Made by a program: the position numbers and the translations under genes. A stretch of DNA of 64,000 nt, from contig NC_134109.1 of assembly GCF_040939455.1 (NCBI RefSeq), positions 73,933,001 through 73,997,000 on the forward strand. The letters run 5' to 3'. The notes beneath the pieces are model-generated. The model was given only the letters and a program-made list of their open reading frames with translations, was not told the DNA's origin and searched no databases. Source of the DNA: Microcebus murinus. Its lineage: Eukaryota > Chordata > Mammalia > Primates > Cheirogaleidae. Positions 34,996 to 49,520 of the stretch are shown here, piece by piece (position 1 is the stretch's first letter; each line of letters opens with the position of its first letter).

Positions 34996-35029
34996 AACTT
35001 AGATTTTTTTTTTTTTTTGAGGCCTCACT

Positions 35030-35400
35030 ATGTCATCATGTGCCTGGCCCTGTGTCAGGTTCTAGGGTTGCAACAGTTAACAAGATACACACCACTCTTT
35101 TTCTCATTGCATTTATGGTCTAATCAGGGAGAAAGACATCAAGCAAGTAAGCATCTAATTGACAGGTACTATGAAGACAAAGTGCACAACACAGCCAGAG
35201 TATAAAATTAGGAAACCTATCCATGTTTGCAGAAAAGATGTCCCATAGGAAGTAGCTTTTTGCCAAAAGCTAAAGGATGGGTAAGAGTGAGCAAGGTAAG
35301 GAGTGGGTGGAATATTGTCCCAGGCAGAGGAAACAGCATGTCTAAAAGCCCTGAGGCTTAAGGAGACAGCATTGCAGAGAGGAGACAAATGTGGTTGAAA
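35030..35400 (-). repeat. L2 LINE remnant
   Basis: Antisense L2 wording: 'tgtgcctggccctgtgtcag', 'aagtagctttttgccaaaag', 'ggcagaggaaacagcatgtc' and 'taaaagccctgaggcttaag'. This parallels the common '...ggcagagggaacagcaagtgcaaaggccctgaggc'. The twin-primed L1 lies directly upstream. Confidence 0.65.
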
Positions 35401-35829
35401 CATTATGGAAGAGTCCTACATCCTCCTCCAATCCCTTGCAAATAAGCACATTGGGCAAAGGACCTTAAAGATACTAAAATGACTATGCAATTTTATTTGA
35501 GAGTTAAAAGAAAAACCCAACACTACGGTATTATTTGACTCATCTAATGATTTATTAATTCTGCCTTCTTGGTCCAGCCCTTAAAATTTTGGTTACTTTT
35601 AAACTCCACTTAAAAATATGAAATCTTGAAGTTGTTCAAAAGTCAAATTAGTTGGCTGCATGGAGAGTAAAACCTCCGTGGAGCCACACCAGTTCAGAAT
35701 GGTTGGACTTCCAGTCCTTTCTTAGAAAATGATGTGCACATTTAAGATGTACCCTCAAATCTATGATCATATGGAAAGGGTTGGGGGTGGAGGGATAAGA
35801 GAGAAGAGGTGTGAGAGTCTATTTCCTTT
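35401..35829. other. unique sequence
   Basis: No gene or repeat recognised. Confidence 0.4.
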
Positions 35830-36360
35830 TGTTTCAGGGGTCCCAAATCACCTGAGGATTCATGGGACTCAGCACACAGTTGTGTTTACAGCTGGGATTT
35901 ATTACAGTCATGTAGTAAGGATACACATCCAGATATAAGGAGAAAAGACACAGGCAGAGAAATCAAGGCCAGGCTTCCTTACACCCTCTCCCTCCCATGA
36001 CAGGGCACACTTGAACATGTTCCATTCTCCAGCAACGAAAAATGCAGTAACATGTACAATGATTTTGCCCAGGATTCTCATTAGAGACTCAGCATCCAAA
36101 GCTTTTGTTAGGGTATGGTCACATAGGCACCCTCTGCCTAGCAAGTACCATTCTTCTAAATCCCCAGAAATAAGCAGGCGTTCGGCATAAATCATACGGT
36201 TTGTGGAAACAGTCCACACACAGTGGACCCCCCCCCCCCTTATCTCTTAGAGAACGGGTCAAATACCAAGTTCCCAGATGCCAACCACAGGCCAGCCTTG
36301 CAAGCAGACGGTTCTAAACATAGCAACCTTGTGCCTGCTATGTTAACTCTTTTCCACGCA
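35830..36360 (-). mobile_element. solo endogenous retrovirus LTR
   Basis: On the minus strand it begins TG at 36360 and ends CA at 35830, about 531 bp. The minus-strand polyadenylation signal AATAAA lies at 35898-35903. Typical words on the plus strand are 'ggattcatgggactcagcac', 'attagagactcagcatccaa', 'gtcacataggcaccctctgc', 'ccagatgccaaccacaggcc' and 'ttgtgcctgctatgttaact'. I recognise the LTR type but cannot name the family. No internal gag, pol or env sequence flanks it. Target duplications are not clear. Confidence 0.75.
36228..36239 (+). repeat. poly-C run within the LTR
   Basis: Twelve consecutive C, followed by 'ttatctctta'. Prone to length change and sequencing error. Confidence 0.95.
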
Positions 36361-36599
36361 CCTACCATCCCATGAATAAGAAGTTGTGAAAACAAATGAG
36401 TCAAATGTTTCCCTATTTTCAGCATCTGAAGATCAACAGATAAAAATAAGCAACTTTGTAGGAAGTTTGATAGAAATTTTCTTCTGCAGTGGCTTGGTCC
36501 TGAGTGGTTTGGAAATATCGTTGTTAAATAGCTCAGGTGAAGTTTAGAGACCGCCAGGTCCACATAGATAATTGAAGCCCATTTGGGCCCAGCTAAAAG

Positions 36600-36965
36600 A
36601 ACAGACCAACTAAAAACTTCTTATTTTGTCAGCCTCAAAGGGACAATGCCAATCGCCCATACTTAATGATTGCTGTCATTTGACAAGCATATTAAAAACT
36701 GAGATTTCATCTCCTGTCTTCCAACAGCAGGAACTCTGCTTAGAATAAAATGCAGACCTCCAGCAAGGAAGCCAACTCATCCGGTGACATAAAATCCATT
36801 TACCACAAACATAAACCATGTTTTCAGCAATAATTTACATATCTGAAATGATAGGAATTGGAAACTGATCAGCATAGCCTAAATAAATGGCCCTCTTCAT
36901 TGTAACACTTTATAGCCAAAGTGACCTTTCTTAGTGCCAAGGTAGCATATTTATAGGATGCTATT
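36600..36965. promoter_or_regulatory. candidate regulatory block
   Basis: Repeat-free. It holds the inverted MEIS-like half sites 'ctgtcatttgacaag', 'cagcaataatttacat' and 'cacaaacataaaccatg', with short spacing. Weak, motif-based suggestion. Confidence 0.22.
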
Positions 36966-37089
36966 TTCTCATGTAATTCACTGTCGCATTACATTTTCAT
37001 AAGTATTACTGAAAGGTAAAATAGCTGCATATAATAATACCCCATAAATACTAAACTATACCCTTGAAAAAGCAATGTAAAAAATATTC

Positions 37090-37560
37090 AATAAAATCTG
37101 CAGAGAAACTTATTCACAATTTAACACAAAATACCTATTTTTGCATGTTACTTTTTAGTCTCTGTCCACATGCATATATATTTTATAAAGTTATGATCAT
37201 ATTGTACATCAAGGTTCATAAATTTTTTTAACATATGACAAATATTTTTCATATTTCCCAATGGATGTCATAATTATCACTCCATTATTTGCTTATACTA
37301 GGATATAGTTTTACTTTTAATATATGTCTATAAATAAATTCTTAATTTTTAATAAAAGTAATCTATACTCATTGTTAAAAATGAAATAGTCAAGAAATGA
37401 TTATAATAATAAGTCACAGTCCCCTGCCTTACCACATCCCATCTGCTGTCGTTCCCTAGTAACAACCAATTTTATTTAAATGTTTCTGTTTTTAGTTGTC
37501 TACTGATTAGCTCCATTTCACTAACATATTACATAGTATTTCTTAATTTATTGATTTTAG
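37090..37560 (-). repeat. probable L1M 3' region
   Basis: 'aatatttttcatatttccca', 'aaaagtaatctatactcatt', 'gttaaaaatgaaatagtcaa' and 'taacaaccaattttatttaa' resemble antisense L1M 3' UTR. AT-rich and diverged. Confidence 0.5.
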
Positions 37561-39044
37561 ATATTATCTATTGATTACTATTTTTCATTTATTGTTTTCC
37601 TTTGTAATTGCTTATCCCTTAATTTCTTTTTCCATTCCTATGGCTAGAATTTTAATAACTCTCCACTCTATAAGAACAAAGAGTTACGAGGATCCTTATC
37701 CTCTCCTAAATTTTTCCTCCCCAACCTTAAGTCTGAACTTCTCTATTGTTCATATTTACAACTTTATAACATAAAGATTTATATTAAATGACATTTACAT
37801 GCTTTTCTGTAGCCATGTCTGTCTTTTATGCTTTGTCTACAGGGTAATTCTAAAAGTTGAAATCAACAAACAGCACCTATATAATGATGACTGCATAACT
37901 ATTTTTCACTCTTAGAGCCAAATGGTACAGTATAGCAATATTTCCTTTCTGTATGGCTTTTTATTTTTCCTGGAAATTCTAGTTGCCTTTGTTTTCCTTC
38001 TTGCAATGTTTGTCTGTATTACTGCCTTATATCACCTAGACAATCAAAGGCAATAATGTATTTGTGAACTCTCTTCCCCTCACCTATCCATTATCTCTGA
38101 TAACCTTCCAAACCAATCTTTTCTCCTGCTCTAATCAGGACTAATTGTCAGTACAATCCAGCTGTTACCCTGGGATTCTCCTTTATTACTCTCTTGGGTT
38201 GAAATGATTATTTCCAGGATTCCCCCTTACTTTTTTCTTTCTTTTTTTTTCTTCCTCTTAGAATATATCTGAAAATGTCTGTATTCTACCCTTACACTTG
38301 CCTGATAGTTTTCTGGGAAGAGAAATTTAAATTGAAAATAATTTTCACTCAAAAACTAAGTTTTACACCATCCACATATTGCATTCCTTGTTGCTGTGAT
38401 TCCTGTTCCTTTGTGGGTGGCCTGTTTTTTATGTCTGTTTGTTTTATTTTGTTTTCTTCCTCAACGAACTCATAAAAGCTTCCATTTATCCTAGATATTC
38501 AGAACTTTCAGAAATAGTGCATTTTCTCTGTAGATGTTTTACTCATTTGTGCTGAATAGTCAGTAATTCCCTTCATTCTTGCCCTTCAATTTTAGGAAAT
38601 TTACCTTAAAATATTTCTCTGATAATTTCCTCCTCTCTCTTTTTTTTTCTGTTTTCTCTTTCTGGTTCAGCTAGATTTATCCTCTATGACTTATCTTTTC
38701 TTTCATATTTTTCCATCACTGTTTTCTCTTCTATTCTAAATTGTAAGAAATTTCCTCCAAATATCTTCTACCCTTTCAGTGCTTTTTTTTATTTCAACAC
38801 TCCTCTATTAAATATTTTGTTCTTTGTTCCTTTTTTAGGGCATCTTGTTTTATGGATGCAATACCTACTCATATTTCTCTGAGAATCATAAGAAAGAAAA
38901 AACCCACTCTCTTGTTCCCTGACTTATTTCTGTTTTCTGTGAGGTCATTATTTTCTGTCTATTTATCTGGTGTCCTTTTTTTTTTTTTTTTCATTTTTCA
39001 GAGTTTCTTCAAATATCTGGTGATCCTGAGTTGTTTATACTTAA
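37561..39044. other. T-rich, strand-skewed region
   Basis: Plus strand is strongly enriched in T and C over about 1.5 kb, with many T runs (38229-38250, 38640-38650, 38975-38991). Words such as 'ctgataatttcctcctctct' suggest an ancient LINE or LTR relic that I cannot name. No coding signal. Confidence 0.4.
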
Positions 39045-39770
39045 GAATCAAGCAACAATGGCTGACAAGCACTTCATACCCATTAGGAAGACTACTATAA
39101 AAAGCAGAAAATCACTGCTGCTGATGGCAGTATTGGCAGGGACGTGGTGATATCAGAACCCCTGTGCACTGTTGCTGGGACTGTAAACAGGAAGGGGTAC
39201 AGCTGCTAAGGAAGAGAGTATGGCAGTTCCTCAAAATATTAAACAAATAGAATTTCCATATGATCGAGCAATTCCACTCTTGGGTATAGACCCAAAAGAA
39301 TGAAAGCAGGGTCTCAAAGAGATATATGTCCACCCATGTTCACGGAAGCATTATTCACAACAGCCAAAAGGTGGAAGCGACTCTGGTGTCCATCAATAGA
39401 TGAATGGATAAACAAAATGTGGTATGTGCTATATACATACAACAGAATATTAGCCAACCTTAAAAAGGAATGAAATTCTGGTACACACCACAACGTGGAT
39501 GAACTTTGGGCATTATGCTAAGTGAAATAAGCCAAACACAAAAAGGCGAATACTATATATTCCACTTATATAAAATATCTACAGGAGTCAAATCCATGGA
39601 AACAGAAAGCCGAATGGTGGTTGCCAGGGGCTGAGGGGAGGCAGAAATGGAAATTGTTATTTAATGGGTGTAGAGTTTCAGATTTGTAAGATGAAAAGGT
39701 TCTGTAGATTGGCTGCACAATAATATGAACATATTTAACAATATTGTACACCTAAAATGGGTTAAGATGA
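39045..39770 (+). mobile_element. old L1M 3' end
   Basis: Sense L1M: 'tggcagttcctcaaaatatt', 'aatttccatatgatcgagca', 'gttcacggaagcattattca', 'ggtggaagcgactctggtgt', 'gtggatgaactttgggcatt', 'agtgaaataagccaaacaca', 'tggtggttgccaggggctga' and the closing 'acctaaaatgggttaagatg'. Parallel to the copy at 5595-6425. Frames are broken. Confidence 0.88.
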
Positions 39771-41194
39771 AAGAAAAAGAGAAAAAGAAGCTGACAGGGA
39801 GCTGTAGCAGAAGTGTTGGGGTCCTATCCATTATCTTCTCAGCAATTGCCATTTCAGCCCATGCTGGCATGATTCCAATTTGATTTAGGTTAATAATCAA
39901 TATTATCACTATACATTTATATAAACATTTTCCTCCAAGATATGGATTTGCTGATACCTTACAAGTTGTTCTTAATTGGTCTTAATGGTCTTAATTATAC
40001 TAAAACTGACATATCGAAGAATGAAAGGCCAATGAATTAAAAGAAACTGCTCAGAACACAGGAGTTCTGATTCTTAATTCAAATCTTCTAGGATGATATA
40101 AAGTAAGCAAAAGGGGTGGTGCCAAAAAGAAAAGAATTTCAAGCTGTATGAATGCTATCAAGTTAAGATAAATTGACATAGAAGGTAAAAAAAAAAAAAA
40201 GATTTTCCCAAAGATTTCAGTCTTATAAATCCATAAACTCTCTTTTCTTGAAGAAACATTGTTTCTATTTTACAACAGTAGACATTTTTAAAGAAAAGAA
40301 AAGAGGGCACTGGTGTGAGCACATTTCATGAAAAACCTTGATCTCAGAAGGAAGTCATTCCTCCCAAAGTCAGTAATAACATAGGGGATGAGGATTTGGC
40401 TTTGCCATTCAGATTGTGAACTCATTCTGAGTTTTATTTTTCAATGTAGGAAGATAGGTAAGCACTTTTTAACTTCAGATTCTCCTAACTCTACATATAA
40501 AAGCAGTAGTAGAAGCAGCTACAGAAAAAGAATGACTTGAATCATAATGCTCATCACTCAGCTAAAAATAATCAGTAGAGCCTAAGTATTCTGGCATTTA
40601 CAAGAATAATAAAGAAAATTTCCATTTTCACTGTTGTTAGCAAAGAGAACAAATTTCTACACCTTATACAGGGGGAAAGAAAAATATCACTGAGCACAAA
40701 GGAATAGCAGCTGGCTCTAATTCAATTCTGCCAAAAGACCCAAAAGTAATCAATAAACACTTATTAACTAATCACGCAGTATCTTGCTTTGGTAAGTGGA
40801 ATGGTAAGTGTTGGATAAATCCAGAAAATAAACCCTTAATATAGATGAAAAAGTAGGAGAATAAGGAAGAAGCCGTAGTAAGTGCCTGGTTCTATATCAA
40901 ATTTCCCAGGATAATGTTTAGCTCTCTTTTTCCTATACCTTGTTGGGACCATCTAAGTGTGGAAGGGGAAAACATCAAGGCTAATATATTACAGTCATGT
41001 TTTACTATTCCTTTCATAGCTACCCTTTACCTTTCAATGCTTCTGTTCTAGCCTTGGAAATTCCACACCACCTCCAATCAACCTTTAGAAAATCATTAGT
41101 CAAAACAAGTCCAGTCAAATTGTGGTAGAGGGACGTTGGGGAGATGTTGGCCAAAGGATACAAAATCTCACTTAGGAGAAGTTCAGGGAATATT
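39771..41194. other. unique sequence
   Basis: No gene or repeat recognised over 1.4 kb. Confidence 0.4.
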
Positions 41195-41440
41195 TTGTAC
41201 AAGATGGTGATTACAGTTACTAACAATGCATTGCATTATTGAAAATTGCTAAGAGAGTAGACTTTAGATGTTCTCATCACAAAAAAAAAATAATAATAAG
41301 TATGTGAAGTAAGGGATATGCTAATTAGCTTGATTTAGTCATTTCACAATGTGTATATATATCAAAACATCATGTTGTACACCATAAATATATACAATTT
41401 TTATTTGTCAATTAAAAGAATAATAACAAAAAAAGTGTGA
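41195..41440 (+). mobile_element. L1MA-like 3' end
   Basis: 'gatggtgattacagttacta', 'gaaaattgctaagagagtag', 'actttagatgttctcatcac', 'tgatttagtcatttcacaat', 'gtgtatatatatcaaaacat' and 'catgttgtacaccataaata' reproduce the L1MA 3' end, finishing in an A-rich tail. Severely 5' truncated. Confidence 0.85.
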
Positions 41441-42339
41441 AGTACTCTATTTGTACAATTTGTCTAATTTCCACAAAACTAAATTACAATCAGAGGCACC
41501 AAGGAATTATCTGGATAATTCAGGCAAATCCCTGATGCCTCTGGCCTACATCATTTAGTAAACTAATTTTGCCCCTTCCTTCACTTAACCCTTTCATGTG
41601 CCTAGAGGAAGGTAGGAGATTTAGGTTTCTGGGCTCTCTGGAGGCCTCAAAAATAAGAACAGTCAAGGTATCTTTCCTTAGTGTGGGTCTAAAAACTGTG
41701 TCTTACATACTCACAGTGGCAGGATTCCCAAAGAGAGACCTAGATTTAAGACCTAGGACAGGGAACTTACTTCCCCATCAAATGGGGACAGAGTACAAAG
41801 GATAAAAGTCATTGCTTCGATTTGTCTGTCTCCATGGTCACATTAACTAGACACTAAAGTGGACCCTTGTAGTTTGAAAGTGAGACTTAGGCAATGTGGA
41901 CCCCATGAAAATGCTGGATGTTAACCCATGTTATTCGGGTGAAATCTAGAAGGCAATTCTTGGAAGACATCAACAAGGATCACCAGTCCTCTTCATCAAA
42001 AAACACCAATTGCCTAACAGAAGCACCTCAAATGTGACATATCCCAAAACTGCATTCACTTTTTTAGTCTTCTTCCTATTTTTTCCTCTCTAGTGACAGT
42101 GATAACGGATAGCTAGTTGCCACAACAATACAAACCTAGCAATCATGCTACACTCTTGCCTCCTTTCCCACCAGGGTGTCCTGGAGCTCTGGTACTCACA
42201 GTTCACTCTTCCATCCCACTGGGTCATGATCCCACTGCTGTACCCACCACTCCTCCCTGGGACACCTGAAATGACATCCAACAACCGCCCGGGCTCCCTT
42301 CCTCCACTGGGCACCTCTTCCATCTCCCTTCCTTCACTG
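41441..42339. other. unique sequence
   Basis: No gene or confident repeat. Overlapping frames on both strands at 42090-42432 show no domain. Confidence 0.4.
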
Positions 42340-43110
42340 TTGCCCAATGATCTTTTGAAATGTGATTACATCACTTTCTTAGCTAAAATCTTTCAGAGGT
42401 ATCAAATGAGTCTAGGTATGAATATTTGTTAATTTTTTTAACCGAGTTTTTTTTTTAGTTAATGTAATACAGACACAAGTTTACAATTTTATATATTACC
42501 TAAGAGTGTATAATGACTCTTGTCATTGAAATGTCAGGGTTGTTTTCATGAAATGTAAGTTTTTCACTCATTCCAGACTCCCCAGGGCTTCTACTATTAA
42601 TAGTAACACAAAAATTTTTTGTAAATATATATGTTATATAAACATATAATGTTATATATAACATTTTACGTAAACACTTTTTACTTAATTTATTTGAAGA
42701 TTAAGTCATATGAACATATATAGATCTACGTCATTCTTTTGCATAAGTATAAAGCATAACTTATTTTATTAGCATCTTTCTGTGGAGATTTGTGTTGGTT
42801 TTTTTTATCCTTTACTCTCTGAATCAAAAGCGTACTGAATGCAGAACTCAGTTTAAACACCTAAGTTCAGCAGACAAGTGCCTCATGGCGTGGCTGCTGC
42901 CCATACATGTAGCTTCAAATCCTCCACTTATCCAGCCACACCGAGCTTCTTGAAATTCCCCCAAACGCTGTCCTGTTAGGTTGTGTCTTTCTGTAATGCC
43001 TTCCTTGCCTTTCTTTGGCCTACCCTTGCTAATCTTTTAAAAGTACTCAAATTCTAGCCTAACTGTGATGCCACTCTTCTGAACACCCTTGACTCCTGTG
43101 CTACACTGTG
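42340..43110 (+). repeat. fragmentary L2 remnants
   Basis: L2-like pieces at 42345-42415 ('gaaatgtgattacatcactt', 'agctaaaatctttcagaggt') and 42890-43110 ('gtaatgccttccttgccttt', 'aatcttttaaaagtactcaa', 'ctgtgatgccactcttctga'). They are separated by AT-rich sequence containing two palindromes (42628-42665). Confidence 0.45.
42648..42665. other. 18-bp perfect AT palindrome
   Basis: 'aatgttatatataacatt' is self-complementary. Just upstream, 'tatatgtt' (42628-42635) and 'aacatata' (42641-42648) form a second hairpin. Confidence 0.85.
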
Positions 43111-43734
43111 CACCATGGGCGCTGGAAACAATTGTTACAACTATCACTGCTCAAGCACTCCAGGCAAGAGATGAATGAAGGCAGGCATCTAACTAAGCGA
43201 CATGATAGAGACTTACAGGGATGAAAAAGAAGGTGGCGTGAGGCTGGTGAGAGTCTGCGTGAAAATCAACATCAGGCTCATTGGCATTGCCACGCTCGCG
43301 TGAGCAGAGCACCTGCAGGACACAGGGTGCCGAAGAGGGTGAGCAATAGAACGTGCTGGCGGAGGAAAACAGCAACACAAAGCAGCCCTGGGATCTACAG
43401 TGCCTAAGTCTCGCCTTTCATACTACAAGGGTCCACCTTAGTGTCTAGTTAGTGCGACCATGGAGACAGATACCACAGCAGGGCTGTGGAGGGAGAGGAA
43501 GCCAAGATCTGGGGCTGCTGGGAATGATTTCAAGGAGTGGCAGGACTGGATTGAGACTTGAAGGAAGAATTAAACTGAGAGGCATGGTCAGGTTAGACCA
43601 TTCCTTTGTCCAAGGCTTTGGACAAACACCTGAGGGATAGGATGCTGATCCATTAGGTGGGGACCACAGAGGTTTGAGGAGAAGGCAGGAAGGTGGAAAG
43701 AGTCTCAAGGCTGGTGCTCTAGACCTGGTTGCTC
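43111..43734. other. unique sequence
   Basis: No gene or repeat recognised. At 43712-43742 the 11-base word 'gctctagacct' is tandemly duplicated with short spacing. Confidence 0.4.
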
Positions 43735-43850
43735 TAGACCTATGAATTAATTCAATAAATGTGTTTCAAGCACCTGCTGTTCTGGTCACTGGTGACACAG
43801 CAGTAAGCAAAACAAAACCCCCAGACCTCACATTACTTCCATGCCAGGTG
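43735..43850 (-). repeat. L2 fragment
   Basis: 'aattcaataaatgtgtttca', 'agcacctgctgttctggtca' and 'gcagtaagcaaaacaaaacc' follow the antisense L2 wording '...caaatatttattgagcacctactatgtgcc...gcagtgaacaaaacaga'. Confidence 0.5.
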
Positions 43851-46204
<2,354 letters not shown>

Positions 46205-46412
46205 TAATATTCCACCAACAACTGTTGACCACATACTAAACATAGGTTGATAGCCTACGATGCCAAACCCTTTGCATACATTATTTCATTTAGACCTTGC
46301 AACAAGCTTATGAAGTAGGTATTAGGCTATTTTACAGATAAAGTAGTGTGGTTTAAAGAAGTTAAATATCTTATTGAAAGTCTGTCATCTGGTGGGTGAA
46401 TTAGGAACAAAT
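46205..46412 (-). repeat. MIR SINE
   Basis: 'caacaactgttgaccacata', 'acattatttcatttagacct', 'tgcaacaagcttatgaagta', 'ggtattaggctattttacag' and 'gaagttaaatatcttattga' follow the MIR 3'-to-core order in antisense. Confidence 0.7.
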
Positions 46413-46924
46413 ACATCACATTATTTGGATCTTTTCTGGAATTTTATAGAGAGAAAGTATAAAAGGAATGTAGAAACCAGTAGGGTCTATAAGAACACCA
46501 CGTGGAAATCTATTCCTAAAACAAAAGCTGATGAAGTAGGATTCTCTGGTCAAGATCAACCACTTGCAGACGCTTATTGGTGAATTCAAGAGAAAACAGA
46601 AAAGAGAAGATTTGATCAGCAAAACTTCACTATTCCTAGAAACTTAACTCCAAGTCCATTAATCACTTAGTAAATTCACTGACAGGAGAAATGGGAGAGA
46701 GACACATGAGAAGTAGGAGGTGGTGTCCTTGCCCGCAAAAGATGCATAATCCAGATTGGGTGCCAACATAAACAATGAGCGATGCAAGTGTGTCTATTGC
46801 CTATTGTTAAAATTTTTATGACTTTGGAGAAGGCAAAGTTTAACACAGATTGAAGTAGTCAGGAAGGTTGATGAGAAGTTGAAACTTGAGTCTTAACGGG
46901 TCAAAGCTAAATGAGCCAGGTGAT
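46413..46924. other. unique sequence
   Basis: No gene or repeat recognised. Confidence 0.4.
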
Positions 46925-47085
46925 GATATTATCAATGCCTGACCTTCCTCATCTATCAATTGGGAATAACAATCCTGCCTCCTTCACAGTGCTGCAGTGA
47001 AGACTGAATGGACTAGCTCGTGCACAGCAGTTAGCACAGTGCCAGGCACACAAAGAACATTAACAAATGTAAGCTATTATTTGTA
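46925..47085 (+). repeat. MIR SINE, 3' half
   Basis: 'cctcatctatcaattgggaa', 'taacaatcctgcctccttca', 'gcagttagcacagtgccagg' and 'cacacaaagaacattaacaa' match MIR. Confidence 0.85.
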
Positions 47086-47734
47086 AAGCAGTTTCATGAA
47101 GGTAAATGTCTAGTTGGCAAAGGTGAGTCAGGTTCAGCTGGAGCCCTCCAGGCCTTGGCTGAAATGCCCAATAAACAAATTGGCTGAGGCTCAGGAGGGC
47201 TCCACGGAGTCAGGCATCACTGCTGGCTCAGGTTCTCCTCTGCAAAGTTCATACCTGACAGCCGACCCTGAACTCTGAGGCAGCAGTCTAGGACCCGGGC
47301 TGTGCTTGCCAGAGCCAGCATGGCGCCAGGAGTTGCCACATTTCCAGCCTTGAGCTACCCCAGGTGGAGAACAGTCATTGATTGGAGAAGCAGTCATTGG
47401 TTCCCAGAAAAAGGAGGATATGAATCCTCCTGCTAGATGTTGGTCTGCCCCTAGCTCCAAGCTTTTCCCTGCTATCTTCTCTGCTGAGAGGCAACTCCAA
47501 GTAGCAGGAGCTCCAGAATTGAGGCTGAAGCTATGCAGTGCCACTTCCCAGCTGAGCAACCCTTCGTCCCTCAGCCCCTCTGTCTCCCTATGTGTTCTCT
47601 CATTCATAAAACAGGATAATACAGTCCCTCAAAGAGCTGTGACAGGCTCACATCAGATTGTGTGGGTGAATGCCTTTGCTAAATATACACTATAAAATAA
47701 GTATAAAATGAAAATAATTATCTGTCCTGGGCCC
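47086..47734. other. unique sequence
   Basis: No gene. A 138-codon minus-strand frame (47191-47607) lacks domains and overlaps plus-strand frames, so it is not called. Confidence 0.4.
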
Positions 47735-47870
47735 ATTTATTCATTCACCAAATGTTTACTGAGCATTTTTTATGTGCCAGGAACTGTTCTTGCAGCTGAG
47801 GATCAACTAGGGGACAAAATAGACCAAAATCTCTGCCTCTTGATGCTTCCATTCCAGAGTCTACATCTCC
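47735..47870 (-). repeat. L2 fragment
   Basis: 'tattcattcaccaaatgttt', 'actgagcattttttatgtgc', 'caggaactgttcttgcagct' and 'accaaaatctctgcctcttg' match antisense L2. Confidence 0.7.
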
Positions 47871-48769
47871 CTAGAATGTGGACAGTAGACAGTGTGGCAA
47901 AGCACCTGTCTCTAACAGTTACTGCTCTATCTATGTGTTCTATTCATTTCCAGGGTCTCATGTCTACCTTTCCTGCTCACCTAACAGTGCTTTGATCCTG
48001 ACTTTGCCTTGAGCCCTGCTGTGTTTCCAGTTTTCCTTCTGGTTCATCTAGATGCTTTACTTGACTTTCCTCATCTTGGCCTAGAGCCTTGCTTGTTTTG
48101 CACAAAAGCTGCCAACATCCTGGCATGACAATTCTCATAAAATGCCCAGCTGTAAAATGAAAATCTGGGTACATATAACAAGTCCAATAAGTTTACTTTG
48201 TATATGGGCCACAATAGTGGTTACCTATGGGCAGGATGAGAACCATAGCCAAAAGCTGAGAGTCAGCATTCTTCATGGCCAGCTGTGTCCAGTCTGTAAG
48301 CAACATAGCTTGCCAGATGCTTTTCCCAGGACATCTGGTGCTGGAGTTCTGGACTTTAGTGTTCTGAGCCAATGAGAGCACCAATGGAATAACCATGGTT
48401 GATTACCTGACATCATGATTATAGATCTCAAAATAACCCATCAGTAACAGGTTGAGAGGTAGAGGTGTGGCAGGCCAGGTAGAAACCATGCCAGAGTGCA
48501 CGGAGTGAAGGGCTCTCCCTACTCGAATTTGCTTAGGTGGAAACAACAGCCTCTTTTGGAAAGTGTCTCCGCACATGGCTGTTATAGCAGCAGGTAGAAG
48601 GAAAAGATATGCTCCTAAGATAAGCTTCCAAGTGAAACCAGTGTGGTTGCCATGGTACCAAGGCTCCTACAGCAGGCAAAAAGATGCAGTTGCAAACACT
48701 TGTTAGTAGCACAGAAACATTCAAATAAATGGCAGTGTCAGATGGCTGAAAGTGTCATGAGGCCCCTTC
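47871..48769. other. unique sequence
   Basis: No gene or repeat recognised. Confidence 0.4.
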
Positions 48770-49154
48770 AATTCAAGTGAACAAACATGCATTGATGAGC
48801 AATTTCTATTTGGTGATCTCTAGTCACATTATACTAGGTATAGGATGAATGCTGGGATGAATAGGATACTGTCCATGCTCAAAACCTTAGAGTCTAAGGG
48901 GTTTATAATCAAGTCTTGCAAAGAGACATTTCACAAAGAGAACTAAAACACAAGGCAGAATGTGACAGCTACTAAAGGAAAGGTACGAACACCTATTCAC
49001 TTATTTACTCATTCACTCGGAAAATATTTTAGTCCAAGCTCTGTTATAGGTGCTGGGTATCCAGTTTTAAGAAAAGCAAAGTTCCTTCCCTTAAAGTCTA
49101 GGGCAGGGAGAGACCTGACGAATAGATGATAGATTAGATAGGTAAATGATGATG

Positions 49155-49194
<40 letters not shown>

Positions 49195-49480
49195 ACAGAG
49201 GATTACAAGCTGATACTTGCTGTGAAGGTTACAGACTAGATCCTATGATACAAGAGTCCCTTAAGCACAGAGGTGGGAAAATGATGACAGCTGGAAGGAA
49301 GGTAGGCTTCATGGAAGGGGCAACATGAGGTTGGCCATGGCTGACAAGTAGGTTTTTAACAAATAGGACCAAGGACCAGAAACTGAGCAAAGGCACAGAG
49401 GTGCAAGAGGGCTGGTGGTACTTGTGGACAACTGGATGGTCAGGTTGGCTAGAACACAAGGAGGGTGCATGAAGCGGGGA
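48770..49480 (-). repeat. L2 LINE remnant(s)
   Basis: Two adjacent antisense L2-like stretches. The first (48770-48985) has 'tggtgatctctagtcacatt', 'gaataggatactgtccatgc' and 'acaaggcagaatgtgacagc'. The second (48995-49480) has 'ttatttactcattcactcgg', 'gctctgttataggtgctggg', 'aactgagcaaaggcacagag' and 'gtgcaagagggctggtggta'. A GATA microsatellite lies within. Confidence 0.55.
49157..49194 (+). repeat. (GATA)n microsatellite
   Basis: Uninterrupted GATA tetranucleotide repeat of about nine units. Confidence 0.97.
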
Positions 49481-49520
49481 AGCAGCTAACAGGGAGGATG
49501 CCGGGACAACAGAGCACAAC

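Noticed and set aside
47191..47607. 138-codon minus-strand open frame
   Set aside because: Overlaps plus-strand frames in a moderately GC-rich stretch, with no motif or exon signal.
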